From Treponema sp. (GTDB taxonomy: Bacteria; Spirochaetota; Spirochaetia; Treponematales; Treponemataceae), in assembly GCA_017651065.1 (NCBI GenBank), contig JAGCDP010000022.1, forward strand, positions 1 through 64,000: a stretch of DNA of 64,000 nucleotides. The letters are read 5' to 3'. Position 1 is the stretch's first letter; the number at the start of each line of letters is the position of its first letter. Below, one piece after another: positions 17,631 to 27,790 of the stretch. A program made the position numbers and the translations under genes. A model generated the notes under the pieces. That model was not told the DNA's origin and did no database searches. It was given only the letters and a program-made list of their open reading frames with translations.

Positions 17631-19700
17631 ATGCACAGCATTAAGGGAAAACTTATCATATTGACTGTATCAATTGTTCTTGTGGGAATTATTGTTACAG
17701 GAGGATTGGCATATTATTTTGCAGATAAGGCTTTAAGAGCTTCTTCGCGCAGCAGTTTTGAGGCTGTTGCTAATGATGCAACTAATCAGATTAATGAATT
17801 GAACGAAAAAGAATTCATGCTTTTGAATTCTATTGCAGAGATGCCGTTTGCAAGAGATCCTGAAGTTTCTCTTGAAGAAAAAAACAGACAGATGGCAGAT
17901 GTTGTAAACTTGAATGTAGATAAATATGAAAACTGTGCCTTCTACGACGAAGATGGTTTTACATATATTCGTTCTACCGGCCAGAAGCTCAACCTTGCAT
18001 CTGGGCGAGTTTACTTTGAGCAGGCAATGAAGGGAGCAAATTATGTAGTTGATCCTGCGTTTTCTTCTGTAATAAATGCGGTTCTTATGTTCTATGCAGT
18101 TCCGGTTTATAACTACAAAGGAAAGATTCACGGAGTTGCTGTTTCTGTAATTAAGGGAAACAGACTTTCGCACATTGTAACAGATATTCCAATTGGTGAA
18201 GGTTATCATCCGTTTGTAGTAAGTAAATCAACAGGTGAAATTATTGGTATGCCTGAAACTATGGAAATTGACCTTGAGAAGAATACAGCACTTAAAGAAG
18301 TTGTAGACAAGGCTATGGCAGGTTTTGATGACATTATGGAATACACCGACACTCTTACCGGTAAAAAGATGTCGTTCCTTGCAAAGGAAGTTCCTTCAAA
18401 ACCAGAATGGCTTGTTGTTTGTTCTGTTCCTTATGATTTCTACTTTGGCGGACTTAAGCACATCAAGAACTCAATCATCATTATTGTTTCTGTAGCTTTA
18501 ATTATTATTCTTTTAAGTCTTTTGCTTTCACTTAACAAGTTCCTGCGACCTCTTCTTGAGCTTACAAAATCAATTTCTGAACTTGCAAGTGATAGTGCCG
18601 ACCTTACACGAAAAATCCAGGTTCGCAATAAAGATGAAATTGGAAAGGTTGTTACAGGCTTTAACCTGTTCACCGACAAGCTCCGCAACATCATTATGGA
18701 TATTAAAACCTCGCAGGAAACTTTGGATACTGTAAGTGTTGATATGAGTCACTCTGCTACAGATACTTCAAATATCATGGCTCAGATTTCTTCAAGCATT
18801 GATGAGCTTCATACTCAGCTTGGAGAGCAGGCTTGTACCGTAGCCGAAACAGTATTTAAGGTAAACGAGGTTTCAACAAATATTTCTTCGCTCGATGATT
18901 TGATTACTGTTCAGGTAAACGAAGTAACCCAGGCTTCTTCTACTGTAGAAGAAATGGTAAGCAATATTGCTTCTGTAAACAGAATTGTAGACCGCATGGC
19001 TTCTTCGTTCAGCAACCTCGAAAGTAATGTTCGCAACGGTTCAGAAAAGCAGGTTCTTGTAAATGATAGAATCATTAAGATTCAGGATGAATCAGAAATG
19101 CTTGAAGAGGCTAACACTGTAATTCAGGGTATTGCCGAACAGACAAACCTTCTTGCTATGAACGCTGCAATCGAAGCTGCACACGCCGGTGAAGCAGGAA
19201 AGGGCTTCTCTGTAGTAGCAGACGAAATCCGTAAGCTTTCTGAAGATTCTTCTGAACAGTCACAGAAAATTGGTGAACAGCTTTCAAAAATCAGAGAGTC
19301 TATTGCCGGCGTAACAATTGCTTCCGGTGAATCGCTTGAATCCTTTAATAAGCTTTCTGGTATGATTACCGAAACAGATAATCTTGTTCGTCAGATTAAA
19401 GATTCTATGAATGAACAGACAGAAGGATCTAAGCATATTAATGAATCGCTCCAGACTTTGAACAACAATACACGCGATGTTCGTTCTTCTAGTAACATCA
19501 TGACCGAAAGCAACAAACTGGTTATGGATAAGATTCATATTCTTGAGTCTGTTACAGAAACAATGGCTAACAACATGAACGGAGTTGCAGAAGATTCTAA
19601 GAAAATTGCCGAAGCAGGAATTATCCTTTCAGAAAATTCCCGCAACGTTCGCAACAGTGTTTCTAAGATCAGCGCTCAGATTAAACAGTTCAAAGTATAA
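17631..19700 (+). CDS. Methyl-accepting chemotaxis protein with periplasmic Cache-like sensor
   Basis: Chemoreceptor of 689 residues. Helix 1 (about 6-29) and helix 2 (about 280-305) bracket a periplasmic region with dCache-type features (YYFADKALR.., [27 protein letters not shown]). A HAMP linker follows and then a long coiled-coil signalling domain whose hairpin tip is the family signature [21 protein letters not shown]. The tip binds CheA/CheW to steer the periplasmic flagella. Start at 17631 is chosen for the AGAGG ribosome binding site. The ligand is unknown. A second receptor gene lies convergent, 29 bp away. Confidence 0.92.
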   Translation: MHSIKGKLIILTVSIVLVGIIVTGGLAYYFADKALRASSRSSFEAVANDATNQINELNEKEFMLLNSIAEMPFARDPEVSLEEKNRQMADVVNLNVDKYENCAFYDEDGFTYIRSTGQKLNLASGRVYFEQAMKGANYVVDPAFSSVINAVLMFYAVPVYNYKGKIHGVAVSVIKGNRLSHIVTDIPIGEGYHPFVVSKSTGEIIGMPETMEIDLEKNTALKEVVDKAMAGFDDIMEYTDTLTGKKMSFLAKEVPSKPEWLVVCSVPYDFYFGGLKHIKNSIIIIVSVALIIILLSLLLSLNKFLRPLLELTKSISELASDSADLTRKIQVRNKDEIGKVVTGFNLFTDKLRNIIMDIKTSQETLDTVSVDMSHSATDTSNIMAQISSSIDELHTQLGEQACTVAETVFKVNEVSTNISSLDDLITVQVNEVTQASSTVEEMVSNIASVNRIVDRMASSFSNLESNVRNGSEKQVLVNDRIIKIQDESEMLEEANTVIQGIAEQTNLLAMNAAIEAAHAGEAGKGFSVVADEIRKLSEDSSEQSQKIGEQLSKIRESIAGVTIASGESLESFNKLSGMITETDNLVRQIKDSMNEQTEGSKHINESLQTLNNNTRDVRSSSNIMTESNKLVMDKIHILESVTETMANNMNGVAEDSKKIAEAGIILSENSRNVRNSVSKISAQIKQFKV

Positions 19701-19701
19701 C

Positions 19702-19728
19702 GTCATCCCGAACTTGTTTCGGGATCTC
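19702..19728. repeat. Dispersed hairpin repeat (GTCATCCCGAAC family) between convergent receptors
   Basis: TCCCGAA and TTCGGGA arms with a short loop; a near-identical copy is at 24739-24766. Likely a shared terminator. Confidence 0.75.
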
Positions 19729-19729
19729 A

Positions 19730-21598
19730 CTAAAGTTCGAATTTGCCCAGCTCATCATTAATGTTCTGTACAGACTTTTGATTTGCCTGGGCTTTTTCAT
19801 TTACAATTTCAATTGACTGAGAGAAGTCCTTTAAAATTCCAAGTGAAAGATTCATAGAGCCGTCCAGCTTGCCTGAAAGCTCAACTACATTCTTTATGCC
19901 CTCTGTAATTTCTTCTGTGTAATTTGCTTGGTTTTGAATAAGCTCATTTACACTCTTAATATTCTGCGAAATCTTATTTGTTGTAGAAAGAATTTCTTCG
20001 GCACCTGTTGACTGAATTTCCATTGTCTGGGCAATGTTTTCAACAACGTGTGTCTGAGTTTCAATTTCCTGCTGGATCTTATAGAACATAGTCTTTGTAT
20101 CCTGCATGCTCGAAGAACCGTTTTGAATTGCATTTGTAATTTCAATAATCAAATCTTTAATGCTCTTAGCCTGGCTTTGAGTGCTTTCGGCAAGCTTACG
20201 GATTTCATCGGCAACTACAGAGAATCCTTGTCCGGCTTCGCCAGCGTGTGCAGCCTCAATAGCAGCGTTCATGGCAAGCAAGTTTGTCTGTGAAGCAACC
20301 TGCTGAATAACCTGAATAACCTCAGACATCTTCTTTGATTTTTCACTTACAGAATTAATTACAAGCTCTGTTTTTTCTACTTCGGAAGAACCAGCCTCGG
20401 AAGAATCAGAAAGATTTTTTGAAAGCTCTCGTGCCTGCTGAATAAGCTCATTGATGTGGGTTGTGTTTTCGGCCATCTGCGAAATAGCTTCGGCGTTCTG
20501 TTCTTCGGCCATTGCCTGTTCCTGCATGGTTGCACTAACCTTTGAAGCATCTTCGTTAAGCTTGTAGATACTGTTTTTTGCAGATTCAAGAACAGTGTCT
20601 TTTTCCTGATTCCTTTTCTGCATTTCTTCAAAGCTGTTTACAATCATGTTCATGCTTGTAGAAGAATTATCTGTAATAGAAAGAAGATCATTTGCAGCAT
20701 TGCCTACAGAAGTAGATTCAGATTTTAATGCAGTAAGCGACTGGTACAGGAATTCCATAAGCTTGTTCATAGATGTCATGATTACACCAAAGTCATCAAA
20801 GGTTCCAATGTTCAATCGTGCAACAAGGTTTCCTTCTTTTCTAAGGGCATCAATCTGTTCTACAGTCATCTTAAAGCGCTTTCTAAGCTGGTTCAGAATA
20901 AGAATACAAAGAGGAAGCGAAATGGCACAACTCATTATAAGTGCATACAAACCTTTTCGTATAAAATATGCAATGGTCCAGCCGTGACGAACAGCACTAT
21001 AACCAGAGCAGAACAAATGCCAGCCAACAATAAGCATTACATTAATGATGATTACTGCAAGAGAGTGGGTGTAGCGTGAGTTTTTCATGCCGTCTGTATT
21101 CTGAATTTTTAATTTTGCAAGCTGAGTTCGGGCCATTATGTTGAAGCATTTTGTAGAATAAGAAATGGCAAGCATGGCATAAAGCATTACAAGAACAAGA
21201 ATAATCAGAAGGTCTGTAAGGTTGTAATTAAGGCCACCGGTAAGTGTCTTGATTACGATTGTAGAACCGTTTCCTACAGGATATCCAAGAAGAATTGAAA
21301 TAATCGAAAGAGTATTAATTCTTGAAAGGATTTTTTGAGCATTATGTTTTTCTTCTTCTGTTAAAGAACGATTTTCTGCTTCTTTTACAAGCTTTGAAAG
21401 AGGTTTAAGCATTCTCCAGACAATTATTGAAATAAGGATAAAAACACCGGCAGCAGGTCCAAGCGAAGTTCCAAGGTGTGATACCCAGTCCATCCAGGTA
21501 GAACCTTTAATCTGGGTTACCTGAAAAGATGAAAGTAAAGGAACTCCAATTACAGTTGAAAGTCCAAAAAACAGTAAATAGATGCTAAATAAATTCAT
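19730..21598 (-). CDS. Methyl-accepting chemotaxis protein with multi-helix membrane sensor
   Basis: Chemoreceptor of about 622 residues. The first ~250 residues carry six or so hydrophobic helices instead of a large periplasmic domain, so it probably senses membrane-linked or cytoplasmic signals. The signalling tip [21 protein letters not shown] is intact. The ATG at 21598 is preferred: GGAG lies 9 nt upstream; an in-frame TTG at 21613 is the alternative. A TATAAT-like box is on the minus strand at 21642-21637. Ligand unknown. Confidence 0.9.
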   Translation of the reverse strand: MNLFSIYLLFFGLSTVIGVPLLSSFQVTQIKGSTWMDWVSHLGTSLGPAAGVFILISIIVWRMLKPLSKLVKEAENRSLTEEEKHNAQKILSRINTLSIISILLGYPVGNGSTIVIKTLTGGLNYNLTDLLIILVLVMLYAMLAISYSTKCFNIMARTQLAKLKIQNTDGMKNSRYTHSLAVIIINVMLIVGWHLFCSGYSAVRHGWTIAYFIRKGLYALIMSCAISLPLCILILNQLRKRFKMTVEQIDALRKEGNLVARLNIGTFDDFGVIMTSMNKLMEFLYQSLTALKSESTSVGNAANDLLSITDNSSTSMNMIVNSFEEMQKRNQEKDTVLESAKNSIYKLNEDASKVSATMQEQAMAEEQNAEAISQMAENTTHINELIQQARELSKNLSDSSEAGSSEVEKTELVINSVSEKSKKMSEVIQVIQQVASQTNLLAMNAAIEAAHAGEAGQGFSVVADEIRKLAESTQSQAKSIKDLIIEITNAIQNGSSSMQDTKTMFYKIQQEIETQTHVVENIAQTMEIQSTGAEEILSTTNKISQNIKSVNELIQNQANYTEEITEGIKNVVELSGKLDGSMNLSLGILKDFSQSIEIVNEKAQANQKSVQNINDELGKFEL

Positions 21599-21690
21599 AA
21601 CTCCATGCTCCAAATAAAGAGAAAAAATATGCTTTTATTATACCACAAATATGCCGATTTTACTAATAAATAATAATCTATTCGGATTAT

Positions 21691-21720
21691 TTGACATATA
21701 TATATTTACTATGATATACT
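21691..21720 (+). promoter_or_regulatory. Promoter of the M23/bactofilin operon
   Basis: TTGACA (21691-21696), 18 bp, TATACT (21715-21720). Confidence 0.6.
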
Positions 21721-21758
21721 ATAAATTACGGTATATAAAATAAAGTGGGGAAAATGTT

Positions 21759-22784
21759 TTGCCAAGAACACAACGAAAGGTAAAAAAGTTCGAAAAACGC
21801 TTCGCAAACAAAGTTACGAATAAAACAAGTAGTTTCTTTAAGTCATTTGGCATGTTTTTTGTTCGTGCGTTTAAACTTTTTGACAGCAAGCTTACAATTA
21901 TGGTTGTTCCCCATTCTCATGGTAAAGTAATCAATTTTCAGACAAATGTATTTGCAATAACACTCGGATTTTTAATTTCAATTGGAGTTATTTCTTCTTT
22001 TGTTTACTTCAACCGTCATTCAATGGCATCTAAAACTGAAATTTCAAATCTTATGAGTCAGAACCGCGAAACTCTTGCAAGTCTTGATCAGCTTCGTGAT
22101 GAAAATGCAAACCTTTTTAAGGCTGCAAAACGATTCCAGACTTCACTTTCACAGAGTCTTTCGCTTCTTGGTATTCAGCAGGTTGAATCAAGTTCTGATA
22201 CTTCGCTTAACAACGGAGACCTTTCTTCTTTATTTAATTCAAAAGAAATTACTACAGGTTCGGCACGCGAGCTTGCAGACATAAAAGAGTTAACATCTTA
22301 CCTTGAAAGTGCTGTTGATCCGATTGAACAGATTGGAAAGATGATTAAGACTCAGCAGGCACTCTTTACAGAAATTCCAAGTATCTGTCCTCTTAAGAGT
22401 CCAAACCTTCACGTTTCAATGGCATTTGGTCCAAACCTGCACCCTCTTACAAATCAGTGGTACATTCATAAGGGAATTGATTTTTCTACATACCGTTCGG
22501 GCGATGCTGTAATGGCAACTGCTTCCGGACAGGTAGTAAACGTAGGCTTTGATTCAAACTACGGAAACTTTGTAATTATTAAACACAATCACGGTATTTA
22601 TACACGCTATGCTCACTTGAGTAACTATCGCGTTAAGAAAGGACAGCTTGTAGAGCAGGGAACTATAATCGGTTATGTAGGAAATACAGGTATTTCTACA
22701 GGTCCTCACCTTCATTATGAAGTTCACATTGGTTCCGATGTAGTTGATCCTGCAAAATACGTAAACGTTAAGCTTTCAAAATAG
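21759..22784 (+). CDS. M23 (LytM-type) peptidase, membrane anchored
   Basis: Cell-wall endopeptidase family protein, 341 residues. A basic cytoplasmic head (1-60) precedes a single transmembrane helix (about 64-84), a coiled-coil-like stretch (about 90-150) and a C-terminal LytM domain with HKGIDFS, YARYAHL-type and GPHLHYEVH motifs, the complete zinc site (H..D, HxH). It probably cuts peptidoglycan cross-links for cell shape. The start is TTG at 21759, 8 nt after GTGGGG; an ATG at 21754 is out of frame and ends after nine codons. It is followed 6 bp later by bactofilin, a known functional pairing. Confidence 0.9.
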   Translation: MPRTQRKVKKFEKRFANKVTNKTSSFFKSFGMFFVRAFKLFDSKLTIMVVPHSHGKVINFQTNVFAITLGFLISIGVISSFVYFNRHSMASKTEISNLMSQNRETLASLDQLRDENANLFKAAKRFQTSLSQSLSLLGIQQVESSSDTSLNNGDLSSLFNSKEITTGSARELADIKELTSYLESAVDPIEQIGKMIKTQQALFTEIPSICPLKSPNLHVSMAFGPNLHPLTNQWYIHKGIDFSTYRSGDAVMATASGQVVNVGFDSNYGNFVIIKHNHGIYTRYAHLSNYRVKKGQLVEQGTIIGYVGNTGISTGPHLHYEVHIGSDVVDPAKYVNVKLSK

Positions 22785-22790
22785 GTTCTT

Positions 22791-23204
22791 ATGGCTTTAA
22801 AAGTTGATGATATTTCCATAAACACAATTATCGGAAAAGGTTCTTCCATTACAGGTAATCTTCACATTAACGGTTTTGTTCGTCTTGACGGCGATGTAGA
22901 CGGAAATCTTGAAACAGACGGAAACATAATCATTGGCGACAGCGCCCGCATTAAAGGCGATGTAAAGGCCAAGGCTGTAATTGTTGGTGGAATTGTTGTA
23001 GGAAATATTATTGCTCAGGAAAGCGTAAAGCTTCTTTCTAATTCAGCAGTTATGGGCGATATTATTTCGCGAAAGGTGCAGGTTGAAGATAAAGCAACTT
23101 TCCACGGCCACTGCATTTCTATTAAAGATGAAGAGCATTTCAAGAAGATTTCAGATTCTTATCTTCAGTCTAAGGCAATCAAGGAGAAGGTTGTTCTTTC
23201 ATGA
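22791..23204 (+). CDS. Bactofilin
   Basis: Polymer-forming cytoskeletal protein, 137 residues. The core is a right-handed beta-helix with repeated short turns (IIGKGSSITGNLHINGFVRLDGDVDGNL, IIIGDSARIKGDVKAKAV, IVGGIVVGNI), flanked by short tails. Bactofilins form filaments that position cell-wall enzymes, and genes for M23 peptidases commonly sit directly upstream, as here. Overlaps the next gene by 4 bp (ATGA), so it is in one operon with the YaaR-like and RicT genes. Confidence 0.93.
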   Translation: MALKVDDISINTIIGKGSSITGNLHINGFVRLDGDVDGNLETDGNIIIGDSARIKGDVKAKAVIVGGIVVGNIIAQESVKLLSNSAVMGDIISRKVQVEDKATFHGHCISIKDEEHFKKISDSYLQSKAIKEKVVLS

Positions 23205-23776
23205 GTGATATAAATCCGCTGGGAGCGTCAACTTATTACTCAGGACTTCAGAATGCTACAAGTCAGGCTGCAAAAGATGCCAAAAAAAATGAAAAAAGTT
23301 CTTCGGTTTCAAAACTTAAGTTTTCCGAAATAAAAAAATCCTTTAGCAAAACAGAAGCAGAACGTGAGGCAGAAGCAGCCGGATATCCACTGGAAATTGC
23401 AAGGCTTAGTATTGAAGAAGCCGCAGTATTTCTTAAGGATGAAGTTGATAAGGCAGGAAATAAACTTTCTGAAAATCAGAGTTCCGAAAACATTGCAGAA
23501 TTCAGAGAATCGGTAAGGCTTTTTATAAAATATATTGTCGAAAACAACTACATTGAAAACAAGAAAAAGCTTCACGGGTCTGCACGTCCGGCACAGTTTT
23601 TTTCAAAGTTCAATGAAATGCCGCGTCAAAGAGATCCTCGCGTTATGATAAACATAATAAATCAAAAGCTTGATGATATGGTACGCGACACAATGAGCCT
23701 GCAGAAGAACAATCTTAAAATTTTGCAGCAGGCAGACGAAATAAAAGGTCTGATTGTAGACTTAATGCAGGCCTAG
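23201..23776 (+). CDS. DUF327/YaaR-like protein
   Basis: Cytoplasmic protein of 191 residues. The second half (FRESVRLFIKYIVENNYIENKKKL.. INIINQKLDDMVRDTM) resembles the YaaR/DUF327 family; the first 45 residues are low complexity. In Bacillus yaaR is a near neighbour of yaaT (ricT), and the same association is seen here with ricT directly downstream, which supports the assignment. Function of the family is not established. It overlaps bactofilin by 4 bp. Confidence 0.75.
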   Translation: MSDINPLGASTYYSGLQNATSQAAKDAKKNEKSSSVSKLKFSEIKKSFSKTEAEREAEAAGYPLEIARLSIEEAAVFLKDEVDKAGNKLSENQSSENIAEFRESVRLFIKYIVENNYIENKKKLHGSARPAQFFSKFNEMPRQRDPRVMINIINQKLDDMVRDTMSLQKNNLKILQQADEIKGLIVDLMQA

Positions 23777-23793
23777 GGGTATAATTAGTTATT

Positions 23794-24714
23794 ATGAGTG
23801 ATATTTTTGAAACAGATATAGATGACGAGGCAGAAAACCTGTCGAATCTTGAGGATAACGAAGGTGCGGTTGTAGAAACAGAAGCGCTTGTTATTGATTA
23901 TCCTCTTTATCATTTAAAGCTTGAATACTCTAACGAAACTTTATATGCAAAAACTCCGGGAAACACTGCGCTCACAGCCGGTGAATATGTAATTGTTCCA
24001 ACACGCTACGGTAAAGATATGGCGCTTGTTCTTGGAGAATCTAAAAAGCCAATTGGCATTAAAAAAGACGATATTGTTACAATTGACCGAAAGGCCAACG
24101 CCGATGATATGGAAAAGCGCAAGCAGCTTGCCCAGAAAGAAAAGGAAGCCTTCCCGATTTTTAAGGAAAAGGTTGCCAACCACAATCTGGACATGAAGCT
24201 TGTAGACACACACTTTTTGTTTGATGAGCCAAAAGCATTGTTCTTCTTCAGCTCAGACAACCGTGTAGACTTCCGCGAACTTGTAAAAGATTTAGTAAGC
24301 GTTTTCAAAATGCGAATTGAACTTCGCCAGATAGGTGTCCGCGATGAAAGCCGCATTACCGGAGGCCTTGGTATTTGTGGCCGCCCGTTCTGCTGTAACG
24401 CTGTTTCTGATAAATTGCGCCCCGTTTCTATCCGCATGGCAAAGGACCAGAACCTTTCGCTCAACTCTATGAAGATTTCTGGTCAATGTGGCCGCCTTTT
24501 GTGCTGTCTTTCTTACGAGTTTGACTGGTACAACGAAGCCCGCCGCAACTTGCCAAATGAAGGAATCCACATTTTCTACGACGGTACAAACTTCCGCATT
24601 ACAGAAGTAAACCCTCTTACAAACATGGTTAAGATGTCTGGGGAAGATGGCCGTTTACTTGAGGTAAATGCAAAACGCTTTGTGCATGAAGGCGGAAAGT
24701 GGAAAATTGATTAG
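23794..24714 (+). CDS. ricT: PSP1-domain protein, RicT (YaaT) homologue
   Basis: Iron-sulfur regulatory protein of the RicT/YaaT family, 306 residues. The PSP1 domain carries the expected cysteine clusters GGLGICGRPFCCN and GQCGRLLCCLSYE. In Bacillus, RicT with RicA and RicF adjusts RNase Y activity; RicA/RicF partners are not visible here. An acidic N-terminal tail of about 30 residues is extra. A TATAAT box (23780-23785) ends 8 nt before the ATG, so part of its expression may come from an internal short-leader promoter. Confidence 0.88.
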   Translation: MSDIFETDIDDEAENLSNLEDNEGAVVETEALVIDYPLYHLKLEYSNETLYAKTPGNTALTAGEYVIVPTRYGKDMALVLGESKKPIGIKKDDIVTIDRKANADDMEKRKQLAQKEKEAFPIFKEKVANHNLDMKLVDTHFLFDEPKALFFFSSDNRVDFRELVKDLVSVFKMRIELRQIGVRDESRITGGLGICGRPFCCNAVSDKLRPVSIRMAKDQNLSLNSMKISGQCGRLLCCLSYEFDWYNEARRNLPNEGIHIFYDGTNFRITEVNPLTNMVKMSGEDGRLLEVNAKRFVHEGGKWKID

Positions 24715-24717
24715 AAT

Positions 24718-24768
24718 TGTCATCCTGAACAGTATAGTCATCCCGAACTTGTTTCGGGATCTTTTTTA
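24718..24768. terminator. Repeat-derived bidirectional terminator
   Basis: A half copy (GTCATCCTGAAC) followed by a full GTCATCCCGAACTTGTTTCGGGATC hairpin and a T6 run. It separates convergent ricT and the PIN toxin. Confidence 0.7.
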
Positions 24769-25182
24769 TGACTGTTTTGCGAATAATAAGAATTCCGCAG
24801 GTGTCATAACTCGTACTGCAGAATTCTTATAATCAGACTCATTTCTTGTAACTATAATATCTGCATTGATTTGTTGTGCAACTTCATGTTGAACAGAATC
24901 TTCAAAGTCGTTCCAATCTGATTCAAGTGCATTGCGAATACAGGCTTCATCAACACCAGCAACAGAAACTGCAGTTAAAAGATTTTTCATGATTTGTTTT
25001 GTTATTTCTGTATCATGTATAGTCCGTTTCACGATATAAAAAATATCAGTACAGGAAGCTGCTGAAATATAAAAATCATACCCCTTATCGCAATAAGAGA
25101 GAACAGAATTAGATTCATCATAAAAATCTGTATTTCCGAGCATTACATCAAGAACAAGGTTTGTATCTATGAATATAATCAT
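24766..25182 (-). CDS. PIN-domain ribonuclease toxin
   Basis: Toxin of a VapBC-like pair, 138 residues. PIN acidic residues are visible: D6 in IDTNLVLD, D12, E94/D95 in NDFEDSVQ and D117 in TRNESDY. The family cleaves tRNA or rRNA when not held by its antitoxin. It overlaps the upstream antitoxin gene by 4 bp. The target RNA cannot be predicted from sequence. Confidence 0.87.
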   Translation of the reverse strand: MIIFIDTNLVLDVMLGNTDFYDESNSVLSYCDKGYDFYISAASCTDIFYIVKRTIHDTEITKQIMKNLLTAVSVAGVDEACIRNALESDWNDFEDSVQHEVAQQINADIIVTRNESDYKNSAVRVMTPAEFLLFAKQS

Positions 25183-25424
25183 AATCCATACTTTTCCTTC
25201 AAACGCTCTTCGCGGATTTGTGCTATGGTTATTGGTTTACTTAATTTGAGAACACCTTGTATTGCATGAAGGGCTTTTAAACGTTCAGAACCAGCTGACC
25301 GTGTAACATCAGACTTTGGTTTTTCTACAATGTGAATGAGAATTTCGTTTCCGTCAATATTCTGAAGATCATCATCAATTGCAACAACTGTGTTTCCATC
25401 GATATAACCTTTTACAGCTAACAT
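25179..25424 (-). CDS. Antitoxin partner of PIN toxin
   Basis: Small protein of 81 residues ahead of the toxin. The N-terminal part (MLAVKGYIDGNTVVAIDDDL) resembles the DNA-binding strands of AbrB/Phd-like antitoxins, while the helical C-terminus (about 45-81) would wrap the toxin. It has a strong AGGAGG ribosome binding site 7 nt upstream, unlike most genes nearby. Assignment rests mainly on position and size. Confidence 0.75.
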   Translation of the reverse strand: MLAVKGYIDGNTVVAIDDDLQNIDGNEILIHIVEKPKSDVTRSAGSERLKALHAIQGVLKLSKPITIAQIREERLKEKYGL

Positions 25425-25527
25425 AACACGCCTCCTTCATGAAGTTCTAAAATATTATAACTCACTTTGGGAGAAAATGCATTAAGTTTGTTCTTTAATT
25501 ATACATTTCAAGATAAAGTTAGAAAAA

Positions 25528-25869
25528 CTATTTATCTTTCCATTCAGAAATCAGCTTACATAAAAGATTCTTTGTATTGTCAGGCATTTCGTTTAGTTTC
25601 TGGATTATTGAATAGTACTTTTTACAAAGTTTAATATCGAGTTGAGGTTGAACAGTATTATTTTTCTTAGATAGTTCCATGTTCAATAATGATTCTAACG
25701 AAACTCCAAGCACAAATGCAATTTTTAAAGCAGTATCTGCTGCTGGTATATTACCATTCTTTTCGCCTTTTCCTATATTAGAGGCATCAAAGCCAATTTC
25801 AGCAGCCAATTCTTTTCTTGTTTTTCCTTGAAATTCGAGTTCGGCTACGACATTTTCCCAAAAATTCAT
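25528..25869 (-). CDS. XRE-family regulator divergent to Type III R-M
   Basis: Helix-turn-helix protein of 113 residues (TRKELAAEIGFDASNIGKGEKNGNIPAADTALKIAFVLGVSLESLL), with a helical C-terminal part. Divergently placed 109 bp from the methyltransferase gene; the gap contains three GGGA..TCCC-like half-palindromes 26-28 bp apart. This arrangement is that of a controller protein for restriction-modification expression; the specific role is inferred. Confidence 0.82.
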   Translation of the reverse strand: MNFWENVVAELEFQGKTRKELAAEIGFDASNIGKGEKNGNIPAADTALKIAFVLGVSLESLLNMELSKKNNTVQPQLDIKLCKKYYSIIQKLNEMPDNTKNLLCKLISEWKDK

Positions 25870-25883
25870 ATCTCTATTGTGAT

Positions 25884-25953
25884 AGGAAAAATCCTTTTTT
25901 GTTGAAATAATGGGAAAATTCCCTATAATATAATAATGGGATATTTCCTATTA
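25884..25953. promoter_or_regulatory. Mod promoter and three regularly spaced operator-like palindromes
   Basis: TTGAAA (25902-25907), 16 bp, TATAAT (25924-25929) for the mod gene. Operator-like sites: AGGAAAAATCCT (25884-25895), GGGAAAATTCCC (25912-25923, in the promoter spacer) and a 20-bp imperfect palindrome centred at 25943/25944. Centres are 28 and 26 bp apart. Confidence 0.6.
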
Positions 25954-25978
25954 TTTTAAAAAAGGAAAATAAGCAATA

Positions 25979-27790
25979 ATGACTTTAGAGACAGAACAGC
26001 AATACAAAAATAAAATTGCAGAATTAGAAGACGAAATCAAAAGATTAAAAGAAAAAGAAACAAAAAAAATAAAGAACACGAAATATGGTTTAAACTGGAT
26101 CGATGTACCAGAAGCATTTGAAGATAAAAGTAAAAATGCCATTCCAATACTTGAGGAAGTAAAAGAAAAGTCAATTAAAAATAACGATGGAAAACCTACT
26201 CATATTTTAATAGAAGGAGATAATTTTCATGCACTCACATGTTTGAATTATACTCATGCTGGCAAAATTGATGTGATATATATTGATCCTCCTTACAACA
26301 CTGGCAATACAGAAGAAGATCAGTTTGTTTATAGAGATGAGAGATTTATAAAGGAATTTCCAAATGGAATGCCTGTTCCTAAAGAGCATCCTTTACGTCA
26401 CAGTTATTGGCTCAGTTTTATGGCAAAACGATTAAAACTGGCAAAAAATCTACTTTCTAACAAAGGAATTCTTTTTATATCAATTGATGATAATGAGCAG
26501 GCTAATTTAAGATTACTTTGTGATGAAATTTTTGGTGAATCTAGTTTTGTAACAACATTACATGTTGAAATGTCTGCAACTCAAGGAATGAAGGTTAAAG
26601 CAGCACAAAAAGGAAATATCGTTAAAAATGCTGAATACATTCTTATATATACAAAAGATGGTCATAAAGATATAGCAAGAAATCTTTTATATGATTTTAG
26701 GCCAGATTATGATGATCATTATTCTAAGATGATAAAAGAAAATAAACTTGTTAATTTAAAAGATGAATTTCAAAAATATTTTCCTAAAGAATCTATTTCC
26801 AAGTTATCTGACGCATACGAAAATAATAAATTATTTCGAGACTTTGTAGAGAAGAATATCGACAATATATTTGCAGATGATAAAATATCGGGTTTTGATA
26901 TAACCGATTACAAAGAAGGCTTAGTATATAAAGTCTCTGGAAAAGACCGGTTTTATTATATATACAATAATGGTAGTAAAATTCGACAATTACTCCCTCT
27001 TTCTGCATCGTTTGGACTGTGTGATGATTTTAGAAAAAATTATGGCTTAAGAAAAATACGAGGCGATTGGTGGAAAGATTTTTATAAAGACATGGGAAAT
27101 GTTTCAAAAGAGGGCGGAATTGTTTATAAAAATGGAAAAAAACCTGTAAGATTAATACAACAATTGATTTACATGTCTTCAAAAAAAGATTCAATTATAT
27201 TGGATTTTTTTGGTGGAAGTGGAACAACGACACATGCATGTATTCTTGCAAATCAAGATGACAATGGTAATCGTCAAAGTATTTTATGCCAAGCACAAGA
27301 AAATAATAAAATTTGTGAAAAAACAACTTATCAGAGAATCTGTAATATCGAAAATGGATATAAACCTGAGAATAGCAAAAATGAAGTATCTGGCCTCGGT
27401 AATTCACTTAAATATTTCAGGACAACCTTTGTTGGAAAAAACAATGCAGAAACAGCAACCGATTCCGATAGAATCATATTATCTCAAAAAGCAGGAACCC
27501 TTATTTCACTTTCTGAAAACACCCTTGAAGAAATAGAGGCTACAAATTCATATCAAATATATACAAATGGAAAACGATATACTGCTATTTATTTTACTGA
27601 GGATCTTTCCGATTTTCCAAAATTTGTCGAAGAAGTTGAAAATAAAAATGCCCCAACTTCAGTATTTGTGTTTACATGGGGAAGCCCAGATATCTTCGAA
27701 AATGAATTTACAGATCTAAAAAACATAACAATCAAAGCAATTCCAAAACCTATTCTTGAAATATACAAATCTCTTAACGGAGGCTTATAA
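25979..27790 (+). CDS. Type III restriction-modification methyltransferase (Mod)
   Basis: Adenine-N6 methyltransferase subunit, 603 residues. An N-terminal coiled coil (4-30) is followed by DPPYNTG at 103-109 and later by DFFGGSGTTTHA near residue 408; DPPY before FxGxG is the beta-class order used by Type III Mod. The middle segment between them is the target-recognition domain, and it defines the recognition sequence, which cannot be predicted here. It shares one base with the res start (TAATG at 27788-27792). The gene is clearly more A+T-rich than the chromosome around it, suggesting horizontal origin. Confidence 0.93.
   Translation: MTLETEQQYKNKIAELEDEIKRLKEKETKKIKNTKYGLNWIDVPEAFEDKSKNAIPILEEVKEKSIKNNDGKPTHILIEGDNFHALTCLNYTHAGKIDVIYIDPPYNTGNTEEDQFVYRDERFIKEFPNGMPVPKEHPLRHSYWLSFMAKRLKLAKNLLSNKGILFISIDDNEQANLRLLCDEIFGESSFVTTLHVEMSATQGMKVKAAQKGNIVKNAEYILIYTKDGHKDIARNLLYDFRPDYDDHYSKMIKENKLVNLKDEFQKYFPKESISKLSDAYENNKLFRDFVEKNIDNIFADDKISGFDITDYKEGLVYKVSGKDRFYYIYNNGSKIRQLLPLSASFGLCDDFRKNYGLRKIRGDWWKDFYKDMGNVSKEGGIVYKNGKKPVRLIQQLIYMSSKKDSIILDFFGGSGTTTHACILANQDDNGNRQSILCQAQENNKICEKTTYQRICNIENGYKPENSKNEVSGLGNSLKYFRTTFVGKNNAETATDSDRIILSQKAGTLISLSENTLEEIEATNSYQIYTNGKRYTAIYFTEDLSDFPKFVEEVENKNAPTSVFVFTWGSPDIFENEFTDLKNITIKAIPKPILEIYKSLNGGL

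Noticed and set aside
24006..24464. Long minus-strand reading frame within ricT
   Set aside because: A shadow of the ricT frame without a ribosome binding site or recognisable domains.
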